A program made the position numbers and the translations under genes. The notes under the pieces are model-generated. The model was not told the DNA's origin. It ran no database searches and saw only the letters and a program-made list of their open reading frames with translations. Source: JBEVJK01 sp963791325 (GTDB taxonomy: Bacteria; Pseudomonadota; Alphaproteobacteria; Rhizobiales; Rhizobiaceae). From it: a stretch of DNA of 64,000 nt. Positions 36,395 through 44,758 of this stretch are shown here, piece after piece. The stretch lies in the NCBI GenBank assembly GCA_963791325.1, contig CAWBRU010000021.1:310001-374000 (forward strand). The letters are read 5' to 3'. Numbering within the stretch: position 1 is the first letter of the stretch; the number at the start of each line of letters is the position of its first letter.

Positions 36395-37048
36395 TCAGTG
36401 GGTGGCGAGCACGCCATACTCCTGCAGCGCTTCGACCACACCGTGGAAGACGAGCCCGCCGCCCATGGTGGCGACGAAGAAACCGACGATCCGGGTAACC
36501 GCGTCGACGCCCATCGGGCCGATGCGCCCGATCACCTTGTCGGCATAGGCCAGACAGAGATAGGTGACGAGCATGGTCGCCAGGATCGCGGCCGCGATGG
36601 CGAGGAACGACGCCATCTCCAGCGCCGAGGATTTGACCAGCGAGGTCATGCCGAGCATGGTTGCAATGGCGCCGGGCCCGCACATCAGCGGCATGGCCAG
36701 CGGCACGAAGGCGAAGTCGCCGGTCGCCCCGTCGGGCTTCACCAGCGCCGGGGAGCCGCCGGAGGACCCCGAGAACAACTCGAATCCGATGCGGATCAGA
36801 ATGATGCCGCCGATCACCCTCACCATGCTCAGCGAGACCCCGAAGATCTTCAGGATAAGCGTGCCGAAGATCAGGAAGAAAAACAGCAAGCCGGTTGCGT
36901 AAAGGGCAGAGCGGCGGGCGACCGCCTTGTGTTCGTCGACGCTGGCGCCGCTGAGCAGCATCAGGAACACAGGCAGCGCTTCCAGCGGATTGATGATCGC
37001 AAGCAGCGTCGAGAACGTACTGACGAAGAGCGTGAAAACCTGTCCCAT
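36395..37048 (-). CDS. MarC family integral membrane protein
   Basis: A 217-residue protein with six hydrophobic helices and the MarC/UPF0056 motifs LLAIINPLEALPVFL near the start, MVRVIGGIILIRIGF and PLAMPLMCGPGAIATML. MarC proteins were once linked to multiple antibiotic resistance, but their function is unsettled. It appears monocistronic. The Shine-Dalgarno is weak. Confidence 0.88.
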   Translation of the reverse strand: MGQVFTLFVSTFSTLLAIINPLEALPVFLMLLSGASVDEHKAVARRSALYATGLLFFFLIFGTLILKIFGVSLSMVRVIGGIILIRIGFELFSGSSGGSPALVKPDGATGDFAFVPLAMPLMCGPGAIATMLGMTSLVKSSALEMASFLAIAAAILATMLVTYLCLAYADKVIGRIGPMGVDAVTRIVGFFVATMGGGLVFHGVVEALQEYGVLATH

Positions 37049-37175
37049 CGCCGTGAGTGTCGATCGAGAATGATAATTTTAGATTATCTACCGGACCTGA
37101 AGCGGAGCTTCTATGGTCCCGGCGCGAACAGCCCGGCCAGGCGAGCAGCCTGACCGGAGGAGTTTGCCGATCGGC

Positions 37176-37865
37176 TCAGGCGCGGCTGGATCTGACGTAG
37201 TCGATATAGCCGCGAACGTCGGCCGCCGGACCGGAATAGGCGTCGCCGAGCGCCTTCTCCATGTCTGCCATATAGGTCCGGGTCCAATCGGGCAGCGGAT
37301 AGTCGATGACCGACAGAAATTCCAGCGAGGCAGCCAGCCGGATGTCGGCGATCGAGGGTTTGTCGCCGCCGATGAACGGTTTGCCGTCCATGTAGAACCT
37401 GTGAAACACCTCGAGCGGCTCCGCCAGCGCTTCGACGGCCGCCTGACGCGCCTTCTCCTTGGTCTCGGCATCCGCCTCGCTGTGGCCGACCTCGCCGGCA
37501 TATTGCGGGAAGTTGAGCGCCGGGTAGGTGGCGCGTGCCAGGTAGGGGTAGAGCGTGCCGACCAGATAAAACATGGCGCTGTCGATCATCGCCCGCTTGG
37601 CCGGGTCCTTCGGATAGAATTGCTCCAGCTCATGCTTGTTGCACAGATATTGCATAATGGCGCAGCTCTCCCACAGCGCGCCCTTCGGCAGATCGCTGGA
37701 TTCGATCATCGGTGTCAGATGCGCCGGGCAGGTCGCCAGATATTCCGGTGTACGGGTGTTGCCGAAGACGTCGCGCTCGCTGAAGTCGAGCCCGGCGGCG
37801 CGCAGGAAGACCCGGGCGGTCATGTTGTTGACGCTCGGCTTGATCACACTGAGTGTCGTGGCCAT
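37176..37865 (-). CDS. Glutathione S-transferase family protein
   Basis: A 229-residue GST: N-terminal thioredoxin-like domain with SVNNMTARVFLRAAGLDF and the glutathione-contact TPMIESSDLPKGALWESCAI, then an all-helical C-terminal domain with FIGGDKPSIADIRLAASLEF. It conjugates or reduces substrates with glutathione in the cytoplasm. A strong AGGAGG lies upstream of the ATG. It is the downstream neighbour of the VOC/CoA-ligase operon and may detoxify or isomerise an intermediate of the same pathway. Confidence 0.88.
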   Translation of the reverse strand: MATTLSVIKPSVNNMTARVFLRAAGLDFSERDVFGNTRTPEYLATCPAHLTPMIESSDLPKGALWESCAIMQYLCNKHELEQFYPKDPAKRAMIDSAMFYLVGTLYPYLARATYPALNFPQYAGEVGHSEADAETKEKARQAAVEALAEPLEVFHRFYMDGKPFIGGDKPSIADIRLAASLEFLSVIDYPLPDWTRTYMADMEKALGDAYSGPAADVRGYIDYVRSSRA

Positions 37866-37898
37866 TGAAGTTCCTCCTTGAACGGGACTACTTGCTTT

Positions 37899-38480
37899 TC
37901 AATAGGGATTCTTGGGTGCCCGATCCGCCGACAGCGACGATCGGCTGCGTTCGGCGAGCGCCTCGATGGCATCGGCGAGATGCACCTCGGCGATGTTGTA
38001 GTCGCCGCGGCCGACCCTCACCTTGTGCGCTTCCATCAGCACATCGGCATGGGTAAAGCCGGCCGGCGGCTCGAAGCGGTAGGAGGCGAGCTCGATCAGC
38101 AGGCCGAGCGGATCCTCGAAATAGATCGAATCCATGAAGCCGCGGTCCTTGACGCCGCTGTGCTTGATCTGGCGCTCGTCAAGTCGTGCCACCGCCTGGT
38201 TGAAGGTCGCCCGCGACACCGCAAAGGCGATGTGGTGCACGCAGCCGGTGTCGGTCGCGGTCCGCTCGGCGTCCGGCTTGCGGCTTTCGTCGGTGAACAC
38301 GGTGATCAGGCGTCCGTCGCCGGGGTCGAAATAAAGATGGCTCTCGGTTGCCCGGTCGAGATTGGGCTGTTCGAAGACGAACGGCATGCCGAGCACGCCT
38401 TCCCAGAAGTCGATCGAGGTTTGCCGGTCTGCGCCGACCAGCGTGATGTGGTGGACGCCCTGCGACTGAAGTTTTCGCAT
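37899..38480 (-). CDS. VOC-superfamily (glyoxalase/ring-cleavage dioxygenase-like) protein
   Basis: A 193-residue protein of the vicinal-oxygen-chelate superfamily. Two beta-alpha-beta-beta-beta modules are visible, with metal-ligand candidates in GVHHITLVGADR (His), a central TGCVHHIAFAVS (His) and IYFEDPLGLLIELASY (Glu). Such proteins isomerise, cleave or bind small oxygenated substrates. AGGAGGG precedes the ATG at 38480. Its start overlaps the CoA-ligase stop, so the two are coupled. Confidence 0.85.
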   Translation of the reverse strand: MRKLQSQGVHHITLVGADRQTSIDFWEGVLGMPFVFEQPNLDRATESHLYFDPGDGRLITVFTDESRKPDAERTATDTGCVHHIAFAVSRATFNQAVARLDERQIKHSGVKDRGFMDSIYFEDPLGLLIELASYRFEPPAGFTHADVLMEAHKVRVGRGDYNIAEVHLADAIEALAERSRSSLSADRAPKNPY

Positions 38481-39805
38481 CACCGCTCCCTCCTGTTCGG
38501 TTCGTCGCGCCGGATGAGTTTCGACTTGTATTCGCTGCGGCCGAGGCTCGCCCAAGGTAAGAGCTCGACGCGGGTGGTGACAACCAGGGCCTCGCGGATC
38601 CGCCGCTCGATCCGCTCCGCCAGGCCGGGATCGGGGGCGACCCCCTGGCCGAGCTCGACGGCGAGCGGCAGCGGCGGCGCCTGCCGCACGCCCGGGTCGG
38701 CGGGGCGGACCAGGATGTGGCCGCTCACCGCCGGGGCGAAGCGCTGAACGATGTCGCGGAGCGCCGACGGAAACACATTCACCCCGCGCACGATCAGCAT
38801 GTCGTCGGTACGGCCGAGGCAGCGCACCCGCGGCGCGGTGCGGCCGCATGTGCAAAGCGAGGTCCACAGCTCGACGTGGTCACGGGTGCGGAACCGGAGC
38901 AGCGGCGCCGCCTGGTGCCGCAAATGCGTAAGCACGAGCTCGCCCTTGGCCCCGTCGGCCAAAGGCACGGGCGCGCCGCTCACAGGATCGATCAGCTCGG
39001 CATGGACGAAGCCCCGGGCGCCGAGATGCATGCCGCATTGCGCTTCGCATTCGCCCCACAGCGACACACCGATGTCGCCGATGCCCATCGCCTCGCTGAC
39101 TTTGGCGCCCCATGCCGCCTCGAGCCGCGCCCGCATCCCCGGCTCGCCTCCACCAGGTTCGCCCGCGACCAGCAACCGCGCCACGCTTGACCCTTCGAGG
39201 TCGAAATTGCGCTCCGCCGCCCATTCGGCGAGATAGGCCGCATAGGACGGCGTCATCACCGCGGCTGTCGGCTTCAGCAGCCGAATGGCCGCCATCAGCC
39301 GCTCGGTGTTGCCGGTTCCCACCGGGATATGGCAGAGCTGCAGCCGGTCGAAGGAGGCGAGCGCGGCGCCGGCGACGAACGGCCCGGCATTGTAGGTCGA
39401 GACGATCGTCTCGCCCGGCCTGACCCCCGATGCCGCATAGCTGCGCGCCGACCCGGTGATCCAATTGTCGAGGTCGGCCGCGGTCAGCGGGATATAGCTC
39501 GGCGTTCCCGTGGTGCCGCTGGTCGAGTAGATCCGCACGATCCGGTCGTGGGGCACGGCCACATGCGTGCCGATCGGCATCGCCTCGCTGCAGCCCGTGC
39601 GCAGTTCGTCCTTCTCGGTGAGCGGCAGCCTGGCGATCCCGTCGAGACCGCCGATCGCCGCAGACGTGGTCATTCCGGCCCGGCCAAGCTTCTCCTGATA
39701 GAAGTGCGAATGGGTGAGCAGGTAGGCTATCTGCCGGCGATAAAGCCCGTCATCCAGCCTGAGCTGCTCGGCCCATGGCAGCGCCTCGATGTCGGGCTGA
39801 AGCAT
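38480..39805 (-). CDS. Phenylacetate-CoA-ligase-like AMP-forming acyl-CoA ligase
   Basis: A 441-residue adenylate-forming enzyme like PaaK. The P-loop is IYSTSGTTGTPSYIPLT, followed by MGIGDIGVSLWGECEAQCG and the C-terminal hinge GRTDDMLIVRGVNVFPSALR. It should activate a carboxylic acid (aromatic or other) to its CoA thioester. I took ATG at 39805, one base after the preceding stop; ATG at 39823 would overlap the upstream gene. Between a citryl-CoA-lyase-like gene and a VOC gene, it points to a catabolic route passing through CoA thioesters. Confidence 0.87.
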   Translation of the reverse strand: MLQPDIEALPWAEQLRLDDGLYRRQIAYLLTHSHFYQEKLGRAGMTTSAAIGGLDGIARLPLTEKDELRTGCSEAMPIGTHVAVPHDRIVRIYSTSGTTGTPSYIPLTAADLDNWITGSARSYAASGVRPGETIVSTYNAGPFVAGAALASFDRLQLCHIPVGTGNTERLMAAIRLLKPTAAVMTPSYAAYLAEWAAERNFDLEGSSVARLLVAGEPGGGEPGMRARLEAAWGAKVSEAMGIGDIGVSLWGECEAQCGMHLGARGFVHAELIDPVSGAPVPLADGAKGELVLTHLRHQAAPLLRFRTRDHVELWTSLCTCGRTAPRVRCLGRTDDMLIVRGVNVFPSALRDIVQRFAPAVSGHILVRPADPGVRQAPPLPLAVELGQGVAPDPGLAERIERRIREALVVTTRVELLPWASLGRSEYKSKLIRRDEPNRRER

Positions 39806-39806
39806 G

Positions 39807-40601
39807 TCAGACACCGTCCGCATCGACTTTGCGGTAGGTGACCGCGGCTTCGCCATGCGCCGCGATGGCGAAGCCGGCCGGGCTCTGCCGTTCCTCCCAG
39901 AGATGGGCGAGGAGGCCGCCGGTGCGGGCGAGCAGCGGGATCGCCTTGATCATCGGCGCTGGGAATTCGAGGTCGAGCAGCACTGCCGCGATCGGCATCG
40001 ACACATTCATGACCAGCGGCCGGCCCCAAACGGCGGCCACGGCGCCGCCGATGGCACGCGCCAGCGCGACATGCACGCCGCTCACCCCTTTCGCGTCGGC
40101 CAGCGCCAGAATGCGCTCCGCCCGCGGATCGACCGGCCGGTGAACCGGATGGCCGAAGCCCGGCACCCTGCCGCCGGCGTCGCGGATCGCCTGCACCAGC
40201 GCCCGGGCCACGGCTTCGGCGTCTTCCCCGGCACCGAGACGCTGCTTCGCCGCCACCAGCAGCTTGCCGCAACCTTCGGCCGTCCCGACCAGCACCGGAC
40301 CGCAGCCGAGCAGGCCGGCGGCAAGCGCGCCGTGGAGCGAGTCAGGGTCGGCGGCAAGCGTCATCCGCGCCGCCTGAACGGTCGGCATGATGCCGTGCTC
40401 GGCGATCGCCACCAGCAAGAGGTCGAGAAAATATCGCTGATCCTCGGTCGGCTCGCGTCCGGTCAGCAGAAGATAGAAATAAGCGGTGAAGCTGAGATGT
40501 CCCATGAGATCTTCACATAGATCTCGCCCGCGCACCTCGACCCGATCCGGTGCAGCGGTGCAGATTGCGGTGACCGCCTCACGCGGATTGCTGGCGCGCA
40601 T
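39807..40601 (-). CDS. Citrate synthase-like protein, probably citryl-CoA lyase
   Basis: A 264-residue member of the citrate synthase superfamily, much shorter than citrate synthases (370-430). It keeps the active-site stretch GGRVPGFGHPVHRPVDPRAE and the helical core (GALAAGLLGCGPVLVG). The size and the reduced N-terminus match stand-alone citryl-CoA lyases, which cleave citryl-CoA-type acyl-CoAs into acetyl-CoA and a keto acid. It is the first gene of the operon with the CoA ligase, so ligase plus lyase could activate and split a citrate-like acid. Confidence 0.82.
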   Translation of the reverse strand: MRASNPREAVTAICTAAPDRVEVRGRDLCEDLMGHLSFTAYFYLLLTGREPTEDQRYFLDLLLVAIAEHGIMPTVQAARMTLAADPDSLHGALAAGLLGCGPVLVGTAEGCGKLLVAAKQRLGAGEDAEAVARALVQAIRDAGGRVPGFGHPVHRPVDPRAERILALADAKGVSGVHVALARAIGGAVAAVWGRPLVMNVSMPIAAVLLDLEFPAPMIKAIPLLARTGGLLAHLWEERQSPAGFAIAAHGEAAVTYRKVDADGV

Positions 40602-40749
40602 ATATGTCCCTTGACGGTGGTCGTCTTGCTTGCGACGAGCGTTGCTGTGGCTGCGAGAGAAAGCTTAGTGGAATTCCGTGCAGGGCACCAGAAGAGCCCA
40701 TGCCGCCCGGCCCCGCAGCGGGCCACCGAAGGAAGGGAAATCGAGATCC

Positions 40750-42115
40750 ATGGCGCCCATTCTGAAGTCCGTCCGGCTGCCCCTCTCAGACCCGCTCGGC
40801 GAGGAGCCGCGGATCCCTGCCGAGACCTTCGCCGCGCGCGCGCAGACCGCGCATTCCCGCAGCGGCCGTGACTGGCTGATCGTCTACGCGGATCGCGAGC
40901 ATTTCGGCAATATCGCCTTTCTGAGCGGCTTCGAGCCGCGCTTCGAGGAGGCCCTGCTGCTCATCGGACAGGGCGGGCGCCGCGTGCTGATCACCGGCAA
41001 CGAGTTCGGAAAGCTATGCCGCACTGGCGCGCCTGCCCGGCCTCGAGGTGATCGTCGCCCAGTCGCTCAGCCTGCCCGGCCAGGACCGCTCGGCGCATCC
41101 GCGCTTGACCGATCGCCTGCGGGAAGCAGGCTTGAGGGTGGGGGATTCGGTCGGGCTGGTCGGGTGGAAATATTTCGAGCCCGACGAGGATGAGGATCCG
41201 GCCCAGGCCTTCTTCGTTCCCGCCGCCTATGTGCGCAGCATCGCGCGGGCAATCGGCGGGACCGGCTCTCTGGCCGACGTCACCGCCGTCCTGATGCACC
41301 CGGAAACGGGGCTTCGGGCGCAAATCGACGCCGATCAGATCGCCGCCTGGGAGTGGGCCGCGACGCGCTGCTCCGAGGCGCTTTGGCAGATCGTGTCGGG
41401 CGTCCGCGAAGGCGACAGCGAATATGATGCCGTCGCGCGGATGCGCTACACCGGCGAGCCGCTCAACGTGCATACGATGTTTGCCTCGGCTCCGGCCGGC
41501 GAACCGGTCATCGGCCTGCGCAGCCCGACCGGCCGGCGGCTGAAGCGCGGCGACGGCGTAACCGCCGCGCTGGGTTTTTGGGGTGCGCTCTCCTCCCGCG
41601 CCGGCCTGCTCGACACCGAAAACGACGCGTTTCAGGCCAAGGCAGCAGCGTATTTCGAGGCCCTCTCGACCTGGTACGCCGTAGCCGATCTGGGCGTCAA
41701 AGGCGGCGATCTCCACGCCGCGGTGAGCGAGGCGCTGGCGCGCGCCGGGCTGCGCTCCGCGCTCAATCCCGGGCATCTCACCGGCCACGAGGAATGGATG
41801 CATAGCCCCGTGCGGCCGGGCTCGGCCGAGGCGATCCGTTCGGGCATGCCGTTTCAGGTCGACGTCATCCCGGTGCCGATGCAGGCCGGCCAGGCACTCA
41901 ATTGCGAGGATCCGGTCACCTTCGCCGACGCCGCGCTCCGGGCGGAACTCGCCGAGCGTCACCCGGCCTGTGCGGCGCGCATCGAGGCACGCCGCCGCTT
42001 CATGCGCGACGTGCTGGGTGTCGCGGTGAAGCCGTCGATCCTGCCGCTGTCATCGACGCAGCTCGCGCTGCCGCCGTTCTGGCTGACGCCGGGCAAGGTC
42101 TTTGCCCGAGACTGA
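40750..42115 (+). pseudogene. M24-peptidase-like protein with one frameshift
   Basis: Read across a single shift, this is a ~455-residue protein with an N-terminal creatinase-like domain (RDWLIVYADREHFGNIAFLS) and a C-terminal pita-bread domain of the M24 (Xaa-Pro aminopeptidase/creatinase) family. The frame breaks in the AAA run at 41010-41012; dropping one A gives GNEFGSYAALARLPGLEVIV and restores it. The metal-binding Asp residues expected in the pita-bread fold are not found (GVTAALGFWGALSSRAGLL stands in their place), so even the intact protein may lack metalloenzyme activity. It may be a sequencing error rather than a dead gene. It is transcribed divergently from the citryl-CoA-lyase operon. 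Confidence 0.65.
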
Positions 42116-42458
42116 ACCGGTACAAGAGCCTCAGGCGCGCTTCCATACAAAGGAATGATCGTCAAACTCCGAGCATCCCAGCGGCGGAGTATTTTCCCTT
42201 TTGCACGCTGTGACAGACAAAGGCCAGCGAAGCCTTTGCATAGTTTGGCGTTGATCAGTAGCTTCTAATCCGAGGGAGCACTCAAACGCGGGCAGCGCAT
42301 CATTTGAAGCGGGTCTGGCCGGCGCAGGTCTCCGGGGTAGTGGGGAGTGGCGACTGACAAAGACGCATCTCCATGCGCGCACCTACCTGCTCGGGCTGAT
42401 TGCCGCGGCGGTCCTCCCGGTATGGCTGTTCGCCGGCTATCTGCTCATCTCGTTTGCG
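42116..42458. other. Intergenic region and probable 5' coding part of the HWE kinase
   Basis: The first ~200 bases are AT-richer and show no gene. From about 42354 the frame of the kinase already encodes a plausible transmembrane helix (YLLGLIAAAVLPVWLFAGYL), yet no ATG, GTG or TTG is in frame; the only clear non-AUG option is CTG at 42354. Confidence 0.45.
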
Positions 42459-44369
42459 ATGTCGGCGCAGCAACAATACCGCGACCAGGCGGTTCAGCTG
42501 GCCAATCACGCGGCCACCGTCGTCGACAGCGAGCTCAACCAGCTGGTCGCCCGGCTCGACGGTCTGGCGCGGTCTTCAGCGGTCGAGCAAGCGAACTTTT
42601 CCGAGCTCTACCTCGAGGCCCGGCGTCTGGTTGCCGGCACGCCCGAAGTCATCGAGCTCAGCGAGTTCGGCGGCGCGCAGATCTTCAACACCGAGGTGGA
42701 GTTCGGCCGGACGCTTCCGCCACGCGCCGAGAAATTGTCCGATGAGGAGCGGGCGAAACTGATGTCGCAGCGCGTCCATATCTCGGACGTTTATCCCAGC
42801 CCGTCTTCGGGCGAGCCGCGGATCGCCGTTGCGCGACCGCTGACGCTGCGTCGCGGCGTTCCGCTGCTGATCGCCGTGACGGTGCCCACGACCGAGATCT
42901 ATGCCGTGCTGGCACCCGCCATCCCGGCAGGCTGGGTGGTGGGCGTCGGCGATAAGGCGGGCGTCTATGTCACCCGCTCGGCCCGCCACGACCAGGTCAG
43001 CGGCAAGCCGGGACTGGCCGGGTATCTCAACAAGGCGATCGGACCGTCCGGCACGTTCACGGCCACCAACCAGTTCGGCGAGACCTTGCTTGCCGGTTAT
43101 GTCCGGTCCGATCTGTCGGGATGGCTGTTCGGGGCCAATGTTCCGCTGTCGATGGTCGAAGCGCCGCTGTGGCGGTCGCTTTACGGCATCCTCGGCATCG
43201 GTTTGGTGGCGCTGCTGCTTTCCTTGCTGCTTGCCTATTGGATCGGCAAGCAGCTCACCAAGGAGACGGCGGCACTCTCGGCGCGCGCCATGTCGCTCGG
43301 CGCCGGCCTGCCGGTGCCGCCGCTCAATACCCGGCTCGCCGAGTTTGCGGTCGTGGGCGAGGCCTTCCTTGCTGCCCAGGCGATGCTGCGCAAGCGCACC
43401 AGCGAGCTCGCCGCGGTGTTGGAGACGGTGCCGGCCGCGGTGTGGTTCACCTATGACAAGAGCGCCCGGCAGGTGATCCGCAACCGCTATGCAGCCGAGT
43501 TGATGGGCGTGGTGCGTGAGGAGGATCCGCCGTTCGGTGCCGCGGACGAGGTCGTCGAGACGGTGGCGTTCCAGGACGGCCGCGAAATATCGCGCGATGA
43601 GCGGCCGCTGACCCGGGCCATGCGCGGCGAGCACACGGACCGCGAGGAGTTCACCTACTACGTGCCGAACGGCGCCAAGGTCATTCTGCTGAGCAGCGCA
43701 CGGCCGATCTACGACCCGGCAGGACAGGAGATCATCGGCGCGGTCCAGATCAGCCTCGACATCAGCGAGCGCAAGCGCGCCGAGGAGCAGCGGCAGCTGC
43801 TCACCTGGGAGCTCGACCATCGGGTCAAGAACAACCTCGCCATCATCCAGGCGCTCGCAAACCAGACGCTGCGGACGGCCGCGAGCCTGCCGGAGGCATC
43901 CGCCGTGCTCGGCGCCCGCCTTGCCGCATTGGGCAGGGCGCATGCCGTGCTGGCCCGGAATTCCTGGACCGAAAGCGGCATTCGCGAGGCCATCGAAGCC
44001 AGCGTGCTGGTCCAGGCGCCGGCGGGAAGGGTGGAGCTTGCCGGTCCGGGCGTGGCACTCAGCCCGCGGCTGGTGATGGCCATGAGCCTCGCCATGCACG
44101 AACTGACCACCAATGCCATCAAATATGGCGCGCTCAGCGAAGGCGGCGGCCGCGTGGCGATCAGCTGGGCGGTGTCGGAGGCCGAAGGCAAACGCCTGCT
44201 CACCATTGATTGGCGCGAGCTGGGCGGGCCAGGGGTGGCGCCGCCGGGCCGCACAGGCTTCGGATCGCGGCTGCTCAAGGAAATGGCCGCCTCGGAGGGT
44301 GGCTCCGTGGAGCTTTCGTTCGACCCGGCCGGCTTGCATTGCGCGTTGCGGTTTACCCTGACCGCGTGA
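42459..44369 (+). CDS. HWE-family sensor histidine kinase
   Basis: At least 636 residues. Coding signal starts upstream of this first ATG (see the preceding region), supplying the first transmembrane helix. An extracytoplasmic CACHE-like sensor domain follows, a second helix near residues 243-262 (LGIGLVALLLSLLLAYWIG), then a PAS-like domain (to about 440), and the kinase core: phospho-acceptor His454 in WELDHRVKNNLAIIQALA, MHELTTNAIKYGALS and LTIDWRELGGPG, the H-W-E signature residues. In Alphaproteobacteria such kinases sense light, nutrients or stress and often feed the general stress response. No response regulator is adjacent. Confidence 0.85.
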   Translation: MSAQQQYRDQAVQLANHAATVVDSELNQLVARLDGLARSSAVEQANFSELYLEARRLVAGTPEVIELSEFGGAQIFNTEVEFGRTLPPRAEKLSDEERAKLMSQRVHISDVYPSPSSGEPRIAVARPLTLRRGVPLLIAVTVPTTEIYAVLAPAIPAGWVVGVGDKAGVYVTRSARHDQVSGKPGLAGYLNKAIGPSGTFTATNQFGETLLAGYVRSDLSGWLFGANVPLSMVEAPLWRSLYGILGIGLVALLLSLLLAYWIGKQLTKETAALSARAMSLGAGLPVPPLNTRLAEFAVVGEAFLAAQAMLRKRTSELAAVLETVPAAVWFTYDKSARQVIRNRYAAELMGVVREEDPPFGAADEVVETVAFQDGREISRDERPLTRAMRGEHTDREEFTYYVPNGAKVILLSSARPIYDPAGQEIIGAVQISLDISERKRAEEQRQLLTWELDHRVKNNLAIIQALANQTLRTAASLPEASAVLGARLAALGRAHAVLARNSWTESGIREAIEASVLVQAPAGRVELAGPGVALSPRLVMAMSLAMHELTTNAIKYGALSEGGGRVAISWAVSEAEGKRLLTIDWRELGGPGVAPPGRTGFGSRLLKEMAASEGGSVELSFDPAGLHCALRFTLTA

Positions 44370-44437
44370 GCCGATCGGCTCCGCCGCGCCACGTTTGCGC
44401 ATTGAGCGCTGCGGCGCGGTCATGGTAAGCGTGATTC

Positions 44438-44665
44438 ATGCGTGTCCTGCTGATCCTTGCCCCATTGACGATTCTGGCCGGATGCACGTCCGAGCCGAAG
44501 ACCGAATTGGCGGTCAATCCGCGCTACGAGCAGGCCCACACCATCTGCCAGGGGCTGAAGGTCGACGAGACCCCCAATCCGGATGGTACGCCCAGCAAGA
44601 ACATGCAGCGGTGCATCTGCTATTACAGCGCCGACTGGTCGAGCTGCGACCGGGAGGCGTCCTGA
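44438..44665 (+). CDS. Small lipoprotein
   Basis: A 75-residue protein with a lipoprotein signal (LLILAPLTILAGC, lipobox LAGC with Cys16). The mature part is 60 residues with four cysteines (TICQGL, QRCICYYS, SSCDRE), probably two disulfides in the periplasm. Family unknown; it lies between the kinase and the beta-glucosidase with no clear operon link. Confidence 0.7.
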   Translation: MRVLLILAPLTILAGCTSEPKTELAVNPRYEQAHTICQGLKVDETPNPDGTPSKNMQRCICYYSADWSSCDREAS

Positions 44666-44758
44666 GCGGCCGATCCATCCGGGGGCCTGGCGGCCCGGCT
44701 TGGTCCAAAAAAGCGTGAGCTTCGCCGGGTATCGGGCGCCTCCGGATCGTGTAGGCTG

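Noticed and set aside
42576..44423. 615-codon open frame on the minus strand
   Set aside because: Exact complement of the HWE kinase; no motif and no ribosome binding site.
44666..44758. GC-rich hairpin (GGGGGCCTGGCGGCCC region) as terminator after the lipoprotein gene
   Set aside because: The stem is plausible but no T-run follows on the plus strand, and GC-rich hairpins are common by chance at this base composition.
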